From: Seonamhaeicola sp.
Lineage (GTDB): Bacteria > Bacteroidota > Bacteroidia > Flavobacteriales > Flavobacteriaceae
Direction of reading: 5' to 3'
Assembly: GCF_028281565.1 (NCBI RefSeq)
Contig: NZ_JANQJQ010000009.1
Location: forward strand, 1 to 64,000
DNA: 64,000 bases
Shown: one piece after another, positions 34,577 to 45,460 of the stretch
Layout of the letters: each line of letters opens with the position of its first letter
Numbering within the stretch: the stretch's first letter is position 1
Position numbers and translations under genes: made by a program
Notes under the pieces: generated by a model
What the model saw: the letters and a program-made list of their open reading frames with translations, nothing else
Databases searched by the model: none
What the model was told of the DNA's origin: nothing

Positions 34577-35345
34577 CCGTCTGTTTTGGTTTTATAAAGA
34601 AATACTCAAAAAGAAAAACTGTAAAACAATAAATAGATTTAATTAACGAAAAACCCAAACCTTTTCTGTAAACCAGAAAATTATATTTTACAAGGTTAAG
34701 TTTATTTGATGAAATAGAATGCTTCCTAACCCTGTATATAGCTAATGATTCCTCCATCCCCAATGCAGGTTTATTACTTCGCTTAACGGCCTCTAACCAC
34801 ATTAACCAATCTTGTCTTTTACGCAAATCAGGTGCATATATTTTTCCTAAGCTTTTAGCATGATAAATACCTGTTAGATTACCTATATAGTTACATTTTA
34901 AAAACTTCTTATAAGACAGCTTCGTTAGCGCAGTTACTGTTTCATTTAATAATGTTCCCTCTTCACTCATTAAATCGTAGCTACAAAAACATACATCGGC
35001 ATTATTACTTTTTATGAATTCAATTTGCTTTTCTAATTTGTCCGATTTCCATAGATCATCTGCGTCAAGAAAAGCAATATAATCTCCTTGAGCTGCTTCA
35101 ATCCCATTATTTCTGGAAATAGCTGCGCCTTCATTTTTATCATTTTGAAGAAGCTTAATATTAGAATGATTTACTATAAACTCCTCGACTATTGCCACTG
35201 TACTATCAAATGAAGCATCATCCACAACAATTAATTCCCAGTTTTTATATGATTGGCTAATAATACTTTCAATGGTTTGCTTAATGAACTTTTCCGAGTT
35301 ATATGTTGGAGTAATGATTGAAACAATATGATTCATATGGGACAT
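34557..35345 (-). CDS. Glycosyltransferase family 2
   Basis: A 262-residue GT-A transferase: VSIITPTYNSEKFI at the N-terminus, VVDDAS and the metal-binding FLDADD near residue 93. The C-terminal 30 residues are hydrophobic (FSLIKSIYCFTVFLFEYFFI) and may hold it at the inner membrane. It would add one sugar to the lipid-linked repeat unit. Its ATG follows the sugar-transferase stop with no gap. It is the last gene of the minus-strand cluster. Confidence 0.9.
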   Translation of the reverse strand: MSHMNHIVSIITPTYNSEKFIKQTIESIISQSYKNWELIVVDDASFDSTVAIVEEFIVNHSNIKLLQNDKNEGAAISRNNGIEAAQGDYIAFLDADDLWKSDKLEKQIEFIKSNNADVCFCSYDLMSEEGTLLNETVTALTKLSYKKFLKCNYIGNLTGIYHAKSLGKIYAPDLRKRQDWLMWLEAVKRSNKPALGMEESLAIYRVRKHSISSNKLNLVKYNFLVYRKGLGFSLIKSIYCFTVFLFEYFFIKPKQTVTSKEK

Positions 35346-36755
35346 TTAATAAGCTTTTTCATCTCCTTTAAAAATATTAATAACTGTCTGTATTATAATT
35401 TTTAAATCTAAAAGTATGGACCAATTTTCAATATAAAAAATATCATACTTCACCCTGTTAATAATATCATTATCTGTCTCTATCTCTCCTCTGTATCCTT
35501 TTATTTGAGCCAACCCCGTTATACCAGGTTTTACATGATGCCTAAAAATAAAATTATATTTGTTAATTTTTTTTGAATACTCTTCAGTATAAGATAGCAT
35601 GTGTGGTCTGGGACCTACAACACTCATGTCTCCTTTTAAAACATTTATAAATTGCGGTAGCTCATCAATACTTGTTTTGCGTAAAAATTTCCCAATTTTA
35701 GTAACCCTTGAGTCATTCTGCCTTACATAAGACCCCTTTACTTCTTTAGTAATAAATAAAGACCGATACTTGTAGCAATTAAATTCTTTATAATTAATAC
35801 CGTTTCTTTTATGCCTGTATATTAACGGCCCTTTTGATTCTATTTTAATCAAAATAAACAATATAATAGAAAGCCATGAGAGTATAAATACTATAATAAA
35901 AAGTGAAAACAACACATCAAAGCTTCTTTTTAAGAGCTTATTGACTTCATTATTTAAAGCCGCTTCCTGAATGGACAAAATTGGAAGATAATCATAAAAA
36001 TCTGCTTGCAATCGCTTTGTGAAAAATTTAAAATTATTAGGAATGAATTTAATATTACATTGATTCATGTTAGCATATTTAACATACTCGTTTACCTGCT
36101 TTTCGCTTAGTTCATCTATGGCACAATAAATCTCATCAATATTCGGGTTGTTTCTTAAAAAGTCAAAGCTGTCATCTATTGCCGTGTCAAGGTCAACACT
36201 ATCATTATTCTTAAATATGCCCTGTATCCTATATCCAAGTTCTTTTTTCTGAGCAAAAAACTTTAAAAGCTCGTTTATACTTTCGCCTCCTCCTACTATA
36301 ACTATATTTCTTAAATTTCCCTTTAAATAAGACCGGAAGGCCTTTAAACTATAAAAGCTAATTATTTTCAAAAACCCTATAGCCAAAAATGAATAAAGTA
36401 AATAATTAAAGATAACAAATGCGGATAAACTAATACTTCTAAAAGCCCCAACAAAAGCATAAACAATTATTGTGAAAACTAAAAATTGTTTAATCAAAAG
36501 AGCGCATATATTTAAAATAGAAGTGTACCTATATACTTTATAAAAATTCAATAAAAATGCAGAAACTAACCAAAAAAATATTGAATATAAAGCATACAAT
36601 AAATACTTATTATTCAAAAAGTCGAGTGAAAAAAAGTGCAAACTTTCATCATTAAAATTCAACATATAATATGCCAAAACATTAATAATAAAAATATCAT
36701 ATACTATTAATACCGGTCTGAGCAACCAAGAATATCTACCACGAGAATACCCCAT
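35346..36755 (-). CDS. Polyprenyl-phosphate hexose-1-phosphate transferase (WcaJ-like)
   Basis: A 469-residue initiating sugar transferase. About five N-terminal membrane helices are followed by a nucleotide-fold region (VIVGGGESINELLKF, near 150), a re-entrant helix and the catalytic bacterial sugar transferase domain (about 270-469: KRSFDVLFSLF, DELPQFINVLKGDMSVVGPRP, GITGLAQIKGYRG, in pieces). It puts the first sugar-phosphate on undecaprenyl phosphate. The same cluster also contains a WecA-like enzyme at 39173, so two initiators coexist. Confidence 0.92.
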   Translation of the reverse strand: MGYSRGRYSWLLRPVLIVYDIFIINVLAYYMLNFNDESLHFFSLDFLNNKYLLYALYSIFFWLVSAFLLNFYKVYRYTSILNICALLIKQFLVFTIIVYAFVGAFRSISLSAFVIFNYLLYSFLAIGFLKIISFYSLKAFRSYLKGNLRNIVIVGGGESINELLKFFAQKKELGYRIQGIFKNNDSVDLDTAIDDSFDFLRNNPNIDEIYCAIDELSEKQVNEYVKYANMNQCNIKFIPNNFKFFTKRLQADFYDYLPILSIQEAALNNEVNKLLKRSFDVLFSLFIIVFILSWLSIILFILIKIESKGPLIYRHKRNGINYKEFNCYKYRSLFITKEVKGSYVRQNDSRVTKIGKFLRKTSIDELPQFINVLKGDMSVVGPRPHMLSYTEEYSKKINKYNFIFRHHVKPGITGLAQIKGYRGEIETDNDIINRVKYDIFYIENWSILLDLKIIIQTVINIFKGDEKAY

Positions 36756-36761
36756 GAACGA

Positions 36762-37748
36762 CTATTTGTTTATATAAGAAGAAAAATCTTTATGTTCACT
36801 TTTATAAAGTTCTTCCCGGGTTAAGCCTTTAAAGTAATTAAATGTTTTTCTCATACCTTCTGCCCTGTCTACTTTTGGCTCCCAATTCAACAGTTTTTTT
36901 GCCAAAGTTATATCAGGCTGCCTTTGCATAGGATCATCAATTGGTAAATCTTCATATACAACTTTTTGAGAAGTTTCTGTTAGTTTGATAATTTCATCAG
37001 CAAAATCTCTAATTGATATTTCATGTGGGTTACCAATATTTACAGGGTATTGATAATCACTTAGAAGCAGCCTGTAAATACCCTCAATTTGATCATCAAC
37101 ATAACAAAATGAGCGTGTTTGAGAACCATCTCCAAAAACGGTTAAATCTTCGCCTCTTAATGCTTGCCCCATAAAAGCCGGAATTACCCTTCCGTCATTC
37201 AACCGCATTCTTGGGCCATAAGTGTTAAATATTCTAACGATTCTAGTCTCAAGTCCATGAAACCTGTGATATGCCATGGTAATTGACTCCTGAAAACGTT
37301 TTGCCTCATCATATACCCCTCTTGGTCCTATAGTATTTACGTTACCATAATAATCCTCACTTTGAGGGTGCACTAATGGATCACCATATACTTCAGACGT
37401 TGAAGCAATCAATATTCTGGCTTTCTTTGCCTTTGCTAAACCTAATAAATTGTGGGTACCTAGGGATCCCACTTTTAATGTTTGTATTGGAATCTTCAAA
37501 TAGTCTATTGGACTGGCAGGAGAAGCAAAATGGAGTATATAATCTAAATCTCCTTCTATTTTAACAAACTCTGTTACATCATGTTCTATAAACTGAAAAT
37601 TTGAATTATCAAACAGATGATTAATGTTTTTTCTATCACCTGTAATGAAATTATCCATTCCAATAACATAACACCCCACATTAATAAATCTGTCACACAA
37701 GTGTGATCCTAAAAACCCAGCTGCTCCGGTTATTAAAACTCGTTTCAT
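36762..37748 (-). CDS. UDP-glucuronate decarboxylase (UDP-xylose synthase)
   Basis: A 328-residue extended [12 protein letters not shown] nucleotide loop (residues 8-16), [10 protein letters not shown], the catalytic YDEAK, and [10 protein letters not shown]. The sequence resembles Uxs, which turns UDP-glucuronic acid into UDP-xylose. Directly follows (10 nt) the UDP-glucose dehydrogenase gene that would supply its substrate, which supports the call over a generic epimerase. Confidence 0.87.
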   Translation of the reverse strand: MKRVLITGAAGFLGSHLCDRFINVGCYVIGMDNFITGDRKNINHLFDNSNFQFIEHDVTEFVKIEGDLDYILHFASPASPIDYLKIPIQTLKVGSLGTHNLLGLAKAKKARILIASTSEVYGDPLVHPQSEDYYGNVNTIGPRGVYDEAKRFQESITMAYHRFHGLETRIVRIFNTYGPRMRLNDGRVIPAFMGQALRGEDLTVFGDGSQTRSFCYVDDQIEGIYRLLLSDYQYPVNIGNPHEISIRDFADEIIKLTETSQKVVYEDLPIDDPMQRQPDITLAKKLLNWEPKVDRAEGMRKTFNYFKGLTREELYKSEHKDFSSYINK

Positions 37749-37758
37749 TAAAAATGGT

Positions 37759-39159
37759 TTATTCTCCTACTCCTATTTTATAATATATAAAACCTACTTT
37801 TTCTAAATTCTTTTTATCAAGAATTCCCCTGCCATCAAAAAGAAAAGCCGGTTTATTCATTGAATCATAAATTTTTTCCCAATCGTAGTTTTTGAATTCA
37901 TCCCATTCTGTTAAAATGGCTATGGCATGTGCTCCGTGACAGGCCTTGTAAGGGTCATTTTTGACTTCAAGCTGTTCCTTGTTTTCCTCATTGGAACGTG
38001 TATTCAAATACTCTAAGTCTGAATAAACTCTTTCCTTGGCAACTTTAGGATCAAATACGGCGATATTAGCTTGTTCATTTAAAAGATTATCAGCCACCTT
38101 AATTGCTGCTGATTCTCTTGTATCATTGGTATCTTTCTTAAATGCCCATCCTAAAAAAGTTATTTTTTTCCCTGATACGGTATTATAAAGCGTATTTACA
38201 ATCTTATCAGAGAATCTATTCTTCTGATGCTCATTCATTAAAATTACCTGTTCCCAATAATCAGCTACTTCATTTAATCCATAGCTTTTAGCAATATAAA
38301 CAAGATTTAAAATATCTTTTTGAAAGCAAGACCCCCCAAAACCAACAGATGCTTTTAAAAATTTCGAGCCGATCCTGCTATCCATTCCTATGGCCTTGGC
38401 AACTTCATTAACATCTGCTCCAGTTTTTTCACATAATTCCGATATGGCATTTATAGAAGATACGCGTTGTGCCAAAAAAGCATTCGCCGTTAGTTTAGAT
38501 AATTCAGAAGACCAAACATTTGTGGTTAATACTTTATCTCTGGGAACCCAATTAGCGTATATGTCCACTAACGCCTGCATTGCTCTTTTTCCTTCTTCAG
38601 ATGAACGATCTCCCCCTATTAAGACACGATCAGGGTTTAATAAGTCTTGAACTGCTGTTCCCTCAGCTAAAAACTCCGGATTAGATAATATTTGAAACTC
38701 TACGCCATTGCCTGTGTGATCAAGAATACTCTTTATTGCTGAAGCTGTTCTTACCGGAAGTGTAGACTTTTCAACAACAATTTTATTTTGCTTAGCCACT
38801 TTAGCTATTTGACGGGCACATAACTCAATATATTTTAAATCGGCTGCCATGCCTTTTCCCTTTCCATATGTTTTAGTGGGAGTATTTACTGAAATAAAGA
38901 TCATTTCAGCTTCATTAATAGCAGTATCAATATCAGTTGAAAAAAAAAGATTCTTCCCTCTGGTTTCTTCCACTATAGCTGCTAATCCTGGTTCAAAAAC
39001 CGGTAGATTATCTAAATTATTATCATTCCAAGCATTTATCCGTTCTTGATTAACATCAACAACTGTTACTTTTATTTGCGGGCATTGTTTAGCTATAACC
39101 GTCATGGTTGGTCCTCCTACATAGCCAGCTCCGATACAACAAATGCTTTCTATTTTCAT
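37759..39159 (-). CDS. UDP-glucose 6-dehydrogenase
   Basis: A 466-residue enzyme oxidising UDP-glucose to UDP-glucuronate. NAD fold [13 protein letters not shown] at the N-terminus, the catalytic cysteine in [10 protein letters not shown], and [16 protein letters not shown]. The sequence is of the animal-like UGDH type found in Bacteroidota. The longer frame opens upstream at 39219 but would overlap the WecA gene by 47 nt; the ATG at 39159 puts [10 protein letters not shown] at the normal position. Partner of the decarboxylase downstream. Confidence 0.92.
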   Translation of the reverse strand: MKIESICCIGAGYVGGPTMTVIAKQCPQIKVTVVDVNQERINAWNDNNLDNLPVFEPGLAAIVEETRGKNLFFSTDIDTAINEAEMIFISVNTPTKTYGKGKGMAADLKYIELCARQIAKVAKQNKIVVEKSTLPVRTASAIKSILDHTGNGVEFQILSNPEFLAEGTAVQDLLNPDRVLIGGDRSSEEGKRAMQALVDIYANWVPRDKVLTTNVWSSELSKLTANAFLAQRVSSINAISELCEKTGADVNEVAKAIGMDSRIGSKFLKASVGFGGSCFQKDILNLVYIAKSYGLNEVADYWEQVILMNEHQKNRFSDKIVNTLYNTVSGKKITFLGWAFKKDTNDTRESAAIKVADNLLNEQANIAVFDPKVAKERVYSDLEYLNTRSNEENKEQLEVKNDPYKACHGAHAIAILTEWDEFKNYDWEKIYDSMNKPAFLFDGRGILDKKNLEKVGFIYYKIGVGE

Positions 39160-39172
39160 GTGTTTTTTTAAT

Positions 39173-40321
39173 CTATTTCTTTTTCTTATGAACAAAACGT
39201 CTCCCCTTTTCTTTAACATTATTCATTTTCCTCTTAAAACGAATTCTTCTTTTAATGTTTGAGAAACTATAATCAAATCGATAAAATATATATCCTAATA
39301 CAATAACTGTCATGACTAAAACAGTAGCAAGCCAAAAATTATATGATGCGCTTCCTAGTATTATAAAAAAGTAAACAAAAACTAGATTAAACCCTCCAAT
39401 AATAAAACTGGCTTTCTTATGCGAAAACTTAAAGTAGTCAATTAAAATATGATGAGTATGGTTTCTATCAGGTGAAAATGGGCTTTTCTTATTAGCAAGT
39501 CTTATCGTAAAAACTCTGGCCGTATCAAATAATGGTACAATTAATATACTAATGGCAATAAGAGGAATATTCTCTATTAAAAAAGGTAAACTATCATATT
39601 TTTCAGGAGATAAAGCTAAAAATTTCAAGGTAAGTATGCTTATTATAAACCCCACAATTAAGGATCCGGTATCTCCCATAAATATCTTTTCTTTAGATTC
39701 ACTGGAAGCTAAATTAAACTTAAGAAATGCGATTAAGCATCCATTTAAAGTCAAACTCAGTAAAAGGAAAAAATATTCCTGGGTCATATAGAATATTGCA
39801 GAATAAATAATTAAAATAACTATTCCTACTATTGCGGCTAATCCATCTATTCCATCAATTAAATTATACGCGTTTATAATTGTTAGCATAATAAATCCAG
39901 ATACAATATAATAAGCATATATTGGAATATCATCAACTCCTAAAAAACCATTAAGAGATTCAATAGTAAAGCTATCATTACTAATAATAAAAAGTATAGC
40001 TATAAGCTGAGCTATGAGTTTTGTATAAGGGGAAAGAACTACTAAATCATCTTTTAAACCTATAATAAAGAGTATGGTTAATCCTGGTATAAAGTAAATA
40101 GCTTCATCATACTCACCCCACCCACGTAAAAAGAATAACGCAAAGACTAGTGTATAAAAAAAAGAAACGCCTCCTAACGTTGGGGTTTTTTTTAAATGCG
40201 AACTTCTATTATTTGGATTATCCATTAAATTTTTATACTCTACTAAACCAATAATTTTTGGTATAGTAAAGTATGTTAGGACATAAGCCCCTAAAAAAAA
40301 TATAAGTGAATAAAATATCAC
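39173..40321 (-). CDS. WecA/TagO-type undecaprenyl-phosphate HexNAc-1-P transferase
   Basis: A 382-residue polytopic enzyme (about 10-11 membrane helices). Family motifs: [38 protein letters not shown] and the histidine motif [10 protein letters not shown]. It transfers HexNAc-1-phosphate to undecaprenyl phosphate at the cytoplasmic face. The tail is strongly basic (ends RFVHKKKK). A possible promoter lies upstream at 40365-40396. Confidence 0.92.
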   Translation of the reverse strand: MIFYSLIFFLGAYVLTYFTIPKIIGLVEYKNLMDNPNNRSSHLKKTPTLGGVSFFYTLVFALFFLRGWGEYDEAIYFIPGLTILFIIGLKDDLVVLSPYTKLIAQLIAILFIISNDSFTIESLNGFLGVDDIPIYAYYIVSGFIMLTIINAYNLIDGIDGLAAIVGIVILIIYSAIFYMTQEYFFLLLSLTLNGCLIAFLKFNLASSESKEKIFMGDTGSLIVGFIISILTLKFLALSPEKYDSLPFLIENIPLIAISILIVPLFDTARVFTIRLANKKSPFSPDRNHTHHILIDYFKFSHKKASFIIGGFNLVFVYFFIILGSASYNFWLATVLVMTVIVLGYIFYRFDYSFSNIKRRIRFKRKMNNVKEKGRRFVHKKKK

Positions 40322-40364
40322 AGTTTTTTATTATGATTTTAACAATAAATAGACGAAGTTTATT

Positions 40365-40396
40365 CAAATTATTAAATCGATATTTCAATCCCAAAA
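40365..40396 (-). promoter_or_regulatory. Possible internal promoter before the WecA-like gene
   Basis: On the minus strand TTTTG is followed after about 20 nt by TAATTTG, a near match to TTG-N19-TAnnTTTG. It lies in a 167-nt gap (40322-40488), the largest gene-free gap in the minus-strand cluster, so the genes 34557-40321 may form a separately promoted unit. No other content was recognised in this gap. Confidence 0.3.
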
Positions 40397-40488
40397 TAAT
40401 TTATTATAAGAACCAAACTTGATTATGTAAAAATATAGTTTTAATAATTAAGTCAAAAAATTATCTTTATTAAGATATAAAATAATAG

Positions 40489-41679
40489 TTACGTGTTACT
40501 TAAAATAGATAATAAATCTTTCTCCACTTTTCTAATGGAAAAATGTTTATTAATATAATTATAAGCATTTAAACCTATTTTATTTCTCTTGCTCTTATTC
40601 TCTAATAAATCTAACAAACTGGAAGTAAAATCATAAGTCGATTTAGATATTTCAATTGGCTTACTTTCCATATCTAAGTCAACAAGTCCTTCTGCTCCAA
40701 TTTTAGTCGTGATCACACATTTTTTTTGGGCCATAGCCATTAAAATTTTATTCTGTATGCCCGCTCCAGATACCATGGGAGCAACCATTAGCTTAGATCT
40801 CAAAATAACATCATTTAAATCTTCTACATATCCAATTACTTCAACATTCTGATGCTTTGCTAATACTTTCACTTTTTTTATTGGATTGGCACCGACTATA
40901 TAAAACCTTAAATCAGGAAACTTTTCTAAAATTTTTGGAAATATCTTTAAACAAAAATATTTAACTGCATTTACATTGGGCTCATAATCCATCTTCCCAA
41001 CAAAAATAATATAATCTTCTTCTGCTGACGAATTTGAAAAGTTTGTTTCAACGAAATTTTGTACAATATGTATTTTGGCATTCGAATTAGACTTGTTTAA
41101 AATATAATTTTTATCGATTTCAGAGATAATTATCCTTTCATCAAATAATTCCAACAAACTTGATTCATATTTTAAAACTCTTTTCTTATCTATTTTGTAC
41201 AAGAGTTTCCACAATCCAAAGTTACTTTTCTTTGCTGCTTTTTCATAATTCATTGAAATAGCATCAACAAAATCTATTATCTTGAATATGGACTTATTTT
41301 TAACGTATTCGGCGGTTCTAATTGTATGGCAAAAGACAGAATCATAATTACTGATGTTTTTATCTATCCATTTTTGTACCGATTTGAAATAATAATAATT
41401 AACCTGAAGAGGGTTTTTATTCATTAAAAACCCAAAAAGAGTTGATAAATAAAATCTATACTTTTTAAACTCGAACACAAAAATATTAGTTGCTAATTTT
41501 AAAATACTATTATTATGTGCTTTATCTGTTTTTATATCATTTACAAATAATACATCCACATCATAATGTTTAGATAAAATTTTTAAATTCTGGTACATTC
41601 TAATTTTATCTCCCCCAATCAAAGGAAATGGTGGTCTGTGAAATATCATTAATAACTTAGACTTTATTTTATCTGACAT
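40489..41679 (-). CDS. Glycosyltransferase family 4
   Basis: A 396-residue GT-B transferase. The N-terminal half starts LLMIFHRPPFPLIGGDKIRMYQ, and the donor half holds IIFVGKMDYEPNV and APMVSGAGIQNKILMAMAQ, typical of GT4 enzymes. Predicted to build the repeat unit at the cytoplasmic side. Sugar specificity cannot be read. It is flanked by gaps of 167 and 88 nt. Confidence 0.85.
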   Translation of the reverse strand: MSDKIKSKLLMIFHRPPFPLIGGDKIRMYQNLKILSKHYDVDVLFVNDIKTDKAHNNSILKLATNIFVFEFKKYRFYLSTLFGFLMNKNPLQVNYYYFKSVQKWIDKNISNYDSVFCHTIRTAEYVKNKSIFKIIDFVDAISMNYEKAAKKSNFGLWKLLYKIDKKRVLKYESSLLELFDERIIISEIDKNYILNKSNSNAKIHIVQNFVETNFSNSSAEEDYIIFVGKMDYEPNVNAVKYFCLKIFPKILEKFPDLRFYIVGANPIKKVKVLAKHQNVEVIGYVEDLNDVILRSKLMVAPMVSGAGIQNKILMAMAQKKCVITTKIGAEGLVDLDMESKPIEISKSTYDFTSSLLDLLENKSKRNKIGLNAYNYINKHFSIRKVEKDLLSILSNT

Positions 41680-41767
41680 GCTTGAATGTTTTTACATTAT
41701 GTTTTAAAATTGACCAATATAATATGACTTATTAAAATAATCGCAGGTTATTTCAACTTCATACTAT

Positions 41768-42946
41768 CTATGATTTTGACCTTAAGCCAAAGTTACAGGT
41801 ATAAAAAATTAACAATAAAAAAGGTATAAAAAAAAGAACTCCATTTTGAAGATTAAAAAGATGTTCAACCAAACCAAAAAATAAAATCATAACTATGAGT
41901 GTTACCCCTAAAATTGATTGTACTTTTAAAAAAAACCTAATAAAAATATAGAATAATACGCATAATATTATTATACCTAATACTCCATTGGACAAGAACT
42001 CCTGCAAAAAAATATTATGTGTGTTTTTCAATCCCAAATCACTGTTGCAGTTTGCGATATAATTTTTCACATTATCATTACCTATGCCTAAGAACAAATT
42101 TGAATTTATTCCTTCAATAGAACATTTAAATAAATCTTTTCTCTCATTAATACTAACGCTCAAAGTTCTGAATAAATCAGTTTTTATGTATAGTGTCAAT
42201 ATTAGTAAAAAAGAAAGAACCAAAGTCGCAATCAATAAGGTCCGTTTTAAGAATGTCCATTTTAAATCAATCAAAAAATATGTAAAAAACAGTATCACAA
42301 AAAAGATTATAGTTAATTTACTAGCAATTATGAGAACTGAAGCAAATAGTATAAAATTTAAAAGTAATTTTACATATAGGTTTATTTTTGTTTTAAATAA
42401 AATAATAGCACTTGTAAAACAAAGGTAAATTCCTATATAGGTGTGATGAATAGAATAAGGTAAATAATGGTAAGTAACATACTTGAGGAAATAATCAAAA
42501 GCTAAAGTCTCAACTGAATTTGTGTAAAAATAAATTATAAAAAACACAGTGAATACAATATAGCCAAATGTGCCAAAAACAAACACCATTAAAATCTTAT
42601 CTTTGTATTTATTCAGTAACCCTGCATTTAGCATAAATATTGTAGGAGCAATTAAAAAGGATAACCTTAAATCTCTTAAATAGAATTCGTTTCCCCTTAT
42701 AATAGACAGTATAGGGTCTAAAGAATAAAGTATAAGAAATAAAACTACTATTTTATTGGAGAGTATTTTTTTAAAATCTACAGATTTCACAGAAATATTT
42801 AAAAGTAAGGTTGTTAAAAAAATAATAAAACAAATACTTTTAATATTTAAAGGAGTGGGGAGTGGTAATACAAAAGGGAAGACTAATATTCCAATATGAA
42901 TTAATACTTCTTTTGTTTTTAAGTATTTATGACTGTAAGTCTCCAT
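41768..42946 (-). CDS. O-antigen ligase / polymerase-like membrane protein (first of two)
   Basis: A polytopic protein of about 392 residues with some 11 helices and a large periplasmic loop that ends LGLKNTHNIFLQEFLSNG, the Wzy/WaaL signature (His before an amphipathic helix). The frame is open up to an ATG at 43012, but the Met at 42946 follows an A-rich leader and removes a polar stretch before the first helix; I prefer it. It either polymerises repeat units or ligates polymer to lipid A. The gene at 44228 has the same fold. Confidence 0.8.
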   Translation of the reverse strand: METYSHKYLKTKEVLIHIGILVFPFVLPLPTPLNIKSICFIIFLTTLLLNISVKSVDFKKILSNKIVVLFLILYSLDPILSIIRGNEFYLRDLRLSFLIAPTIFMLNAGLLNKYKDKILMVFVFGTFGYIVFTVFFIIYFYTNSVETLAFDYFLKYVTYHYLPYSIHHTYIGIYLCFTSAIILFKTKINLYVKLLLNFILFASVLIIASKLTIIFFVILFFTYFLIDLKWTFLKRTLLIATLVLSFLLILTLYIKTDLFRTLSVSINERKDLFKCSIEGINSNLFLGIGNDNVKNYIANCNSDLGLKNTHNIFLQEFLSNGVLGIIILCVLFYIFIRFFLKVQSILGVTLIVMILFFGLVEHLFNLQNGVLFFIPFLLLIFYTCNFGLRSKS

Positions 42947-43086
42947 TTCTATTTTTGATATTAAGTTTTGAATTGAATAGTTACCAACGACATTGACCTT
43001 ATGAAAAAACACTTAAAACATAATCACATGCAAAAGAACAAGTAACTAATAATTACAATTAATTTGAATATCACTTTTTTAAGGTT

Positions 43087-44214
43087 CTAATATTGTAATA
43101 CTTGCTTGTAGAAGTTTTTTACTTTTAAAAGTTCAGATGATTCCCAACTATACTTCTCAATAGCTCTTCTATAACCATTTTCTCCCATAAGTATTCTTTC
43201 CATGTGGTTATTTTTCATTCGTAAAATACTATTAGTTATTCCTTTTATGGAGGAGGGCTCAACCACTATTCCACATTCAGCATCATCTATAATACTTTTA
43301 TATAATGGGAAATTAGATGTAATTATTGGAAGTTTTAATAACATATATTCAAATAGCTTAGTAGGGTATGAGTCAATAAAATTTGGAGAATCTTGGAGTA
43401 CCGCCATGCCTATGTGACATTTAGCCATATAATTCCAGCCTTCTTTAGGTTTCAATCTGCCTTTAAAAATGCCCCATCCTTCTTCAATTGCTTTTTTATA
43501 TATAGAAAAACTCTCCAAAGTATCGTCAATAGGGCCAACAAAAAGGATATCAATATCTTCACCTTTTTTTCTTAATTCTGCAACCGCTTCTAGCATAACT
43601 AAGGCACCTCTTTCTACTGCAACACTTCCCATATAACCTAAAGTAAAACATGAGTTTTTACGCTGAGTAATATCTCTAAACTCTGTTTTTAAAGGGTAAT
43701 TTAATATAGTTTCTCTATGCTTTACTTTAGCGAAATATTTAGAGTATGAAAATTCGGCAAAAATAACTGGAATAAATCGAAAAGAAATATTTTGAAAAAA
43801 ATTAACGCATTTGCTTAAAATTATTCTAAGAACTTTAGGCATATAGGTTTTTGTAAGAATTTGTAAAGGCAAATTCTCATGCATATCGAAAATAAGTTTT
43901 CTTCCAATTAACCTTAAAATAATTATTGAAGGCAATAGCTCAGGGTCATGAAAGTGCATTAAATCTCTTTTGCATTTCAAAGCATATGTTAAAACTTTAA
44001 AATTACCAATAATGACTCTTCCTATTCTTCCAAATTTTAATTTTCCTATATCCAGTACTTTTAAATCATTTATTTGCTCAGTTCCATTACCGTCAGTAAC
44101 AACTAGAAGAACCTCTAAATCTTTCTCTTTCGATAATGTTTTACAGTATTTATAATGAATTCTAACATCATACCTATAATGAACCGTTGTTATATGAACT
44201 ACTTTTATTGCCAT
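43087..44214 (-). CDS. Glycosyltransferase family 4
   Basis: A GT-B transferase of about 375 residues. VVHITTVHYRYDVRIHYK opens it, FDMHENLP lies in the acceptor half, and GYMGSVAVERGALVMLEA plus DSYPTKLFEYMLLKLPII in the donor half. The frame extends to an ATG at 44274 but would then overlap the upstream gene by 47 nt; the ATG at 44214 gives the usual MAIKVVHIT start. Specificity unknown. Confidence 0.87.
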   Translation of the reverse strand: MAIKVVHITTVHYRYDVRIHYKYCKTLSKEKDLEVLLVVTDGNGTEQINDLKVLDIGKLKFGRIGRVIIGNFKVLTYALKCKRDLMHFHDPELLPSIIILRLIGRKLIFDMHENLPLQILTKTYMPKVLRIILSKCVNFFQNISFRFIPVIFAEFSYSKYFAKVKHRETILNYPLKTEFRDITQRKNSCFTLGYMGSVAVERGALVMLEAVAELRKKGEDIDILFVGPIDDTLESFSIYKKAIEEGWGIFKGRLKPKEGWNYMAKCHIGMAVLQDSPNFIDSYPTKLFEYMLLKLPIITSNFPLYKSIIDDAECGIVVEPSSIKGITNSILRMKNNHMERILMGENGYRRAIEKYSWESSELLKVKNFYKQVLQY

Positions 44215-44227
44215 TTGCCTAATGTAA

Positions 44228-45427
44228 TTATCTATAGGTCTCGTAGGATTCTTTATTAAAAAACAAGATTGCAAATAAAATAAATAAATTCCTATCTGTA
44301 GAAAAACTTAAAGTTTTCATCGCATTGAAAAAAGCAAAGAGAGCCAGTGCTAAAAAAATTTGTTTTCTCTTTAAATGAAAAAAAGGTAAGACAAAAAAAG
44401 CCACTAATAAACACATTGCAAAAAAACCTAATTCATACCATGCTTCTAAAAAAATATTGTGAGGGTGAGATAAACCGAAGTGATTGGAATAATTTAATCC
44501 AAAACTGCCAAGACCAAACCCCACCGATAAACCTTGAAAAGATAAACCCTCCTGAAAAACATAACTATATTGATCAATTCTACCTAAAAGAGATTCATCT
44601 TCTGAAGCATTAATTAAAGATGTGAAACGAATTAACCCATAATCAAACAATACTTTTATTTTTTCATGATAGAAAAATAGCACACCAATGATTGGAATAA
44701 AAGAAAAAACAACAATCTGTAATATGGTTTTCTTAATCCTAAGGTTTTTAAAAAAAAAATAAATCTGTTTGAAGTAAACAATAAAACAGCTTAAAATCAA
44801 AAAAACAAATGCTCCTCTTGAACCCAGGCCTAGAATAATAGAAGTAGCAAACAAAAAGACAAAAAAAGGGATTTTTGAATATTTTAATGATAAAATAGAT
44901 AAGATGCCCATCAGATAGCCAAAACTAAGATAAGAATTTCTTAAAGGGTTAAAACGTACAGCATCCGTTCGGAAATCAAAATGCGGTGAATTATTCCATA
45001 AAAAATATTTAAGTATAATAAACCAAACAGCTAAGGGTATAGCCATATAAACTAATATTTTATATAAAACCCTTAAATCTAAAATCTTAATTACTCTCAC
45101 ATAGAAAAACCCAATTAAAGGAATTAACATTAAACAAATCTTTTTTATCCCTAAAAAAAATGAAGGAGTAAATGCTAAACTAATAACTGCAATCAAGTAA
45201 AAAAGGAGAATAGTAAAAATGTAAAATACAGAATTTTTATTTAAGCTTAACGACGCTTTTTTGGTAAACAATACATAAAAAAAATCTATAAGAACTAAAC
45301 CTAAAATTAACACTGTAATATCTATTGGAAACTCATAGTATGTTAAAAACACTTTTAAACTTCCGGAAATTATCAATAAGCTCAGTAAGACATTTTGATA
45401 TTTTGAATGAGATAATACTAAATTCAT
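44228..45427 (-). CDS. O-antigen ligase / polymerase-like membrane protein (second of two)
   Basis: A 399-residue polytopic protein with about 11-12 helices. The periplasmic loop ends HFGLSHPHNIFLEAWYELGFF, the Wzy_C/WaaL signature. Its position directly between two GT4 genes is typical of a Wzy polymerase. With the gene at 41768, one may be the polymerase and the other the ligase, but sequence alone does not tell which. Confidence 0.85.
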   Translation of the reverse strand: MNLVLSHSKYQNVLLSLLIISGSLKVFLTYYEFPIDITVLILGLVLIDFFYVLFTKKASLSLNKNSVFYIFTILLFYLIAVISLAFTPSFFLGIKKICLMLIPLIGFFYVRVIKILDLRVLYKILVYMAIPLAVWFIILKYFLWNNSPHFDFRTDAVRFNPLRNSYLSFGYLMGILSILSLKYSKIPFFVFLFATSIILGLGSRGAFVFLILSCFIVYFKQIYFFFKNLRIKKTILQIVVFSFIPIIGVLFFYHEKIKVLFDYGLIRFTSLINASEDESLLGRIDQYSYVFQEGLSFQGLSVGFGLGSFGLNYSNHFGLSHPHNIFLEAWYELGFFAMCLLVAFFVLPFFHLKRKQIFLALALFAFFNAMKTLSFSTDRNLFILFAILFFNKESYETYR

Positions 45428-45460
45428 TTATTGCACAAGTTAAAACATTAGTTTGAACTC

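Noticed and set aside
37759-39219. Longer UDP-glucose dehydrogenase start at 39219
   Set aside because: The extra 20 residues ([20 protein letters not shown]) are not part of the NAD fold and overlap the WecA gene; the ATG at 39159 is better.
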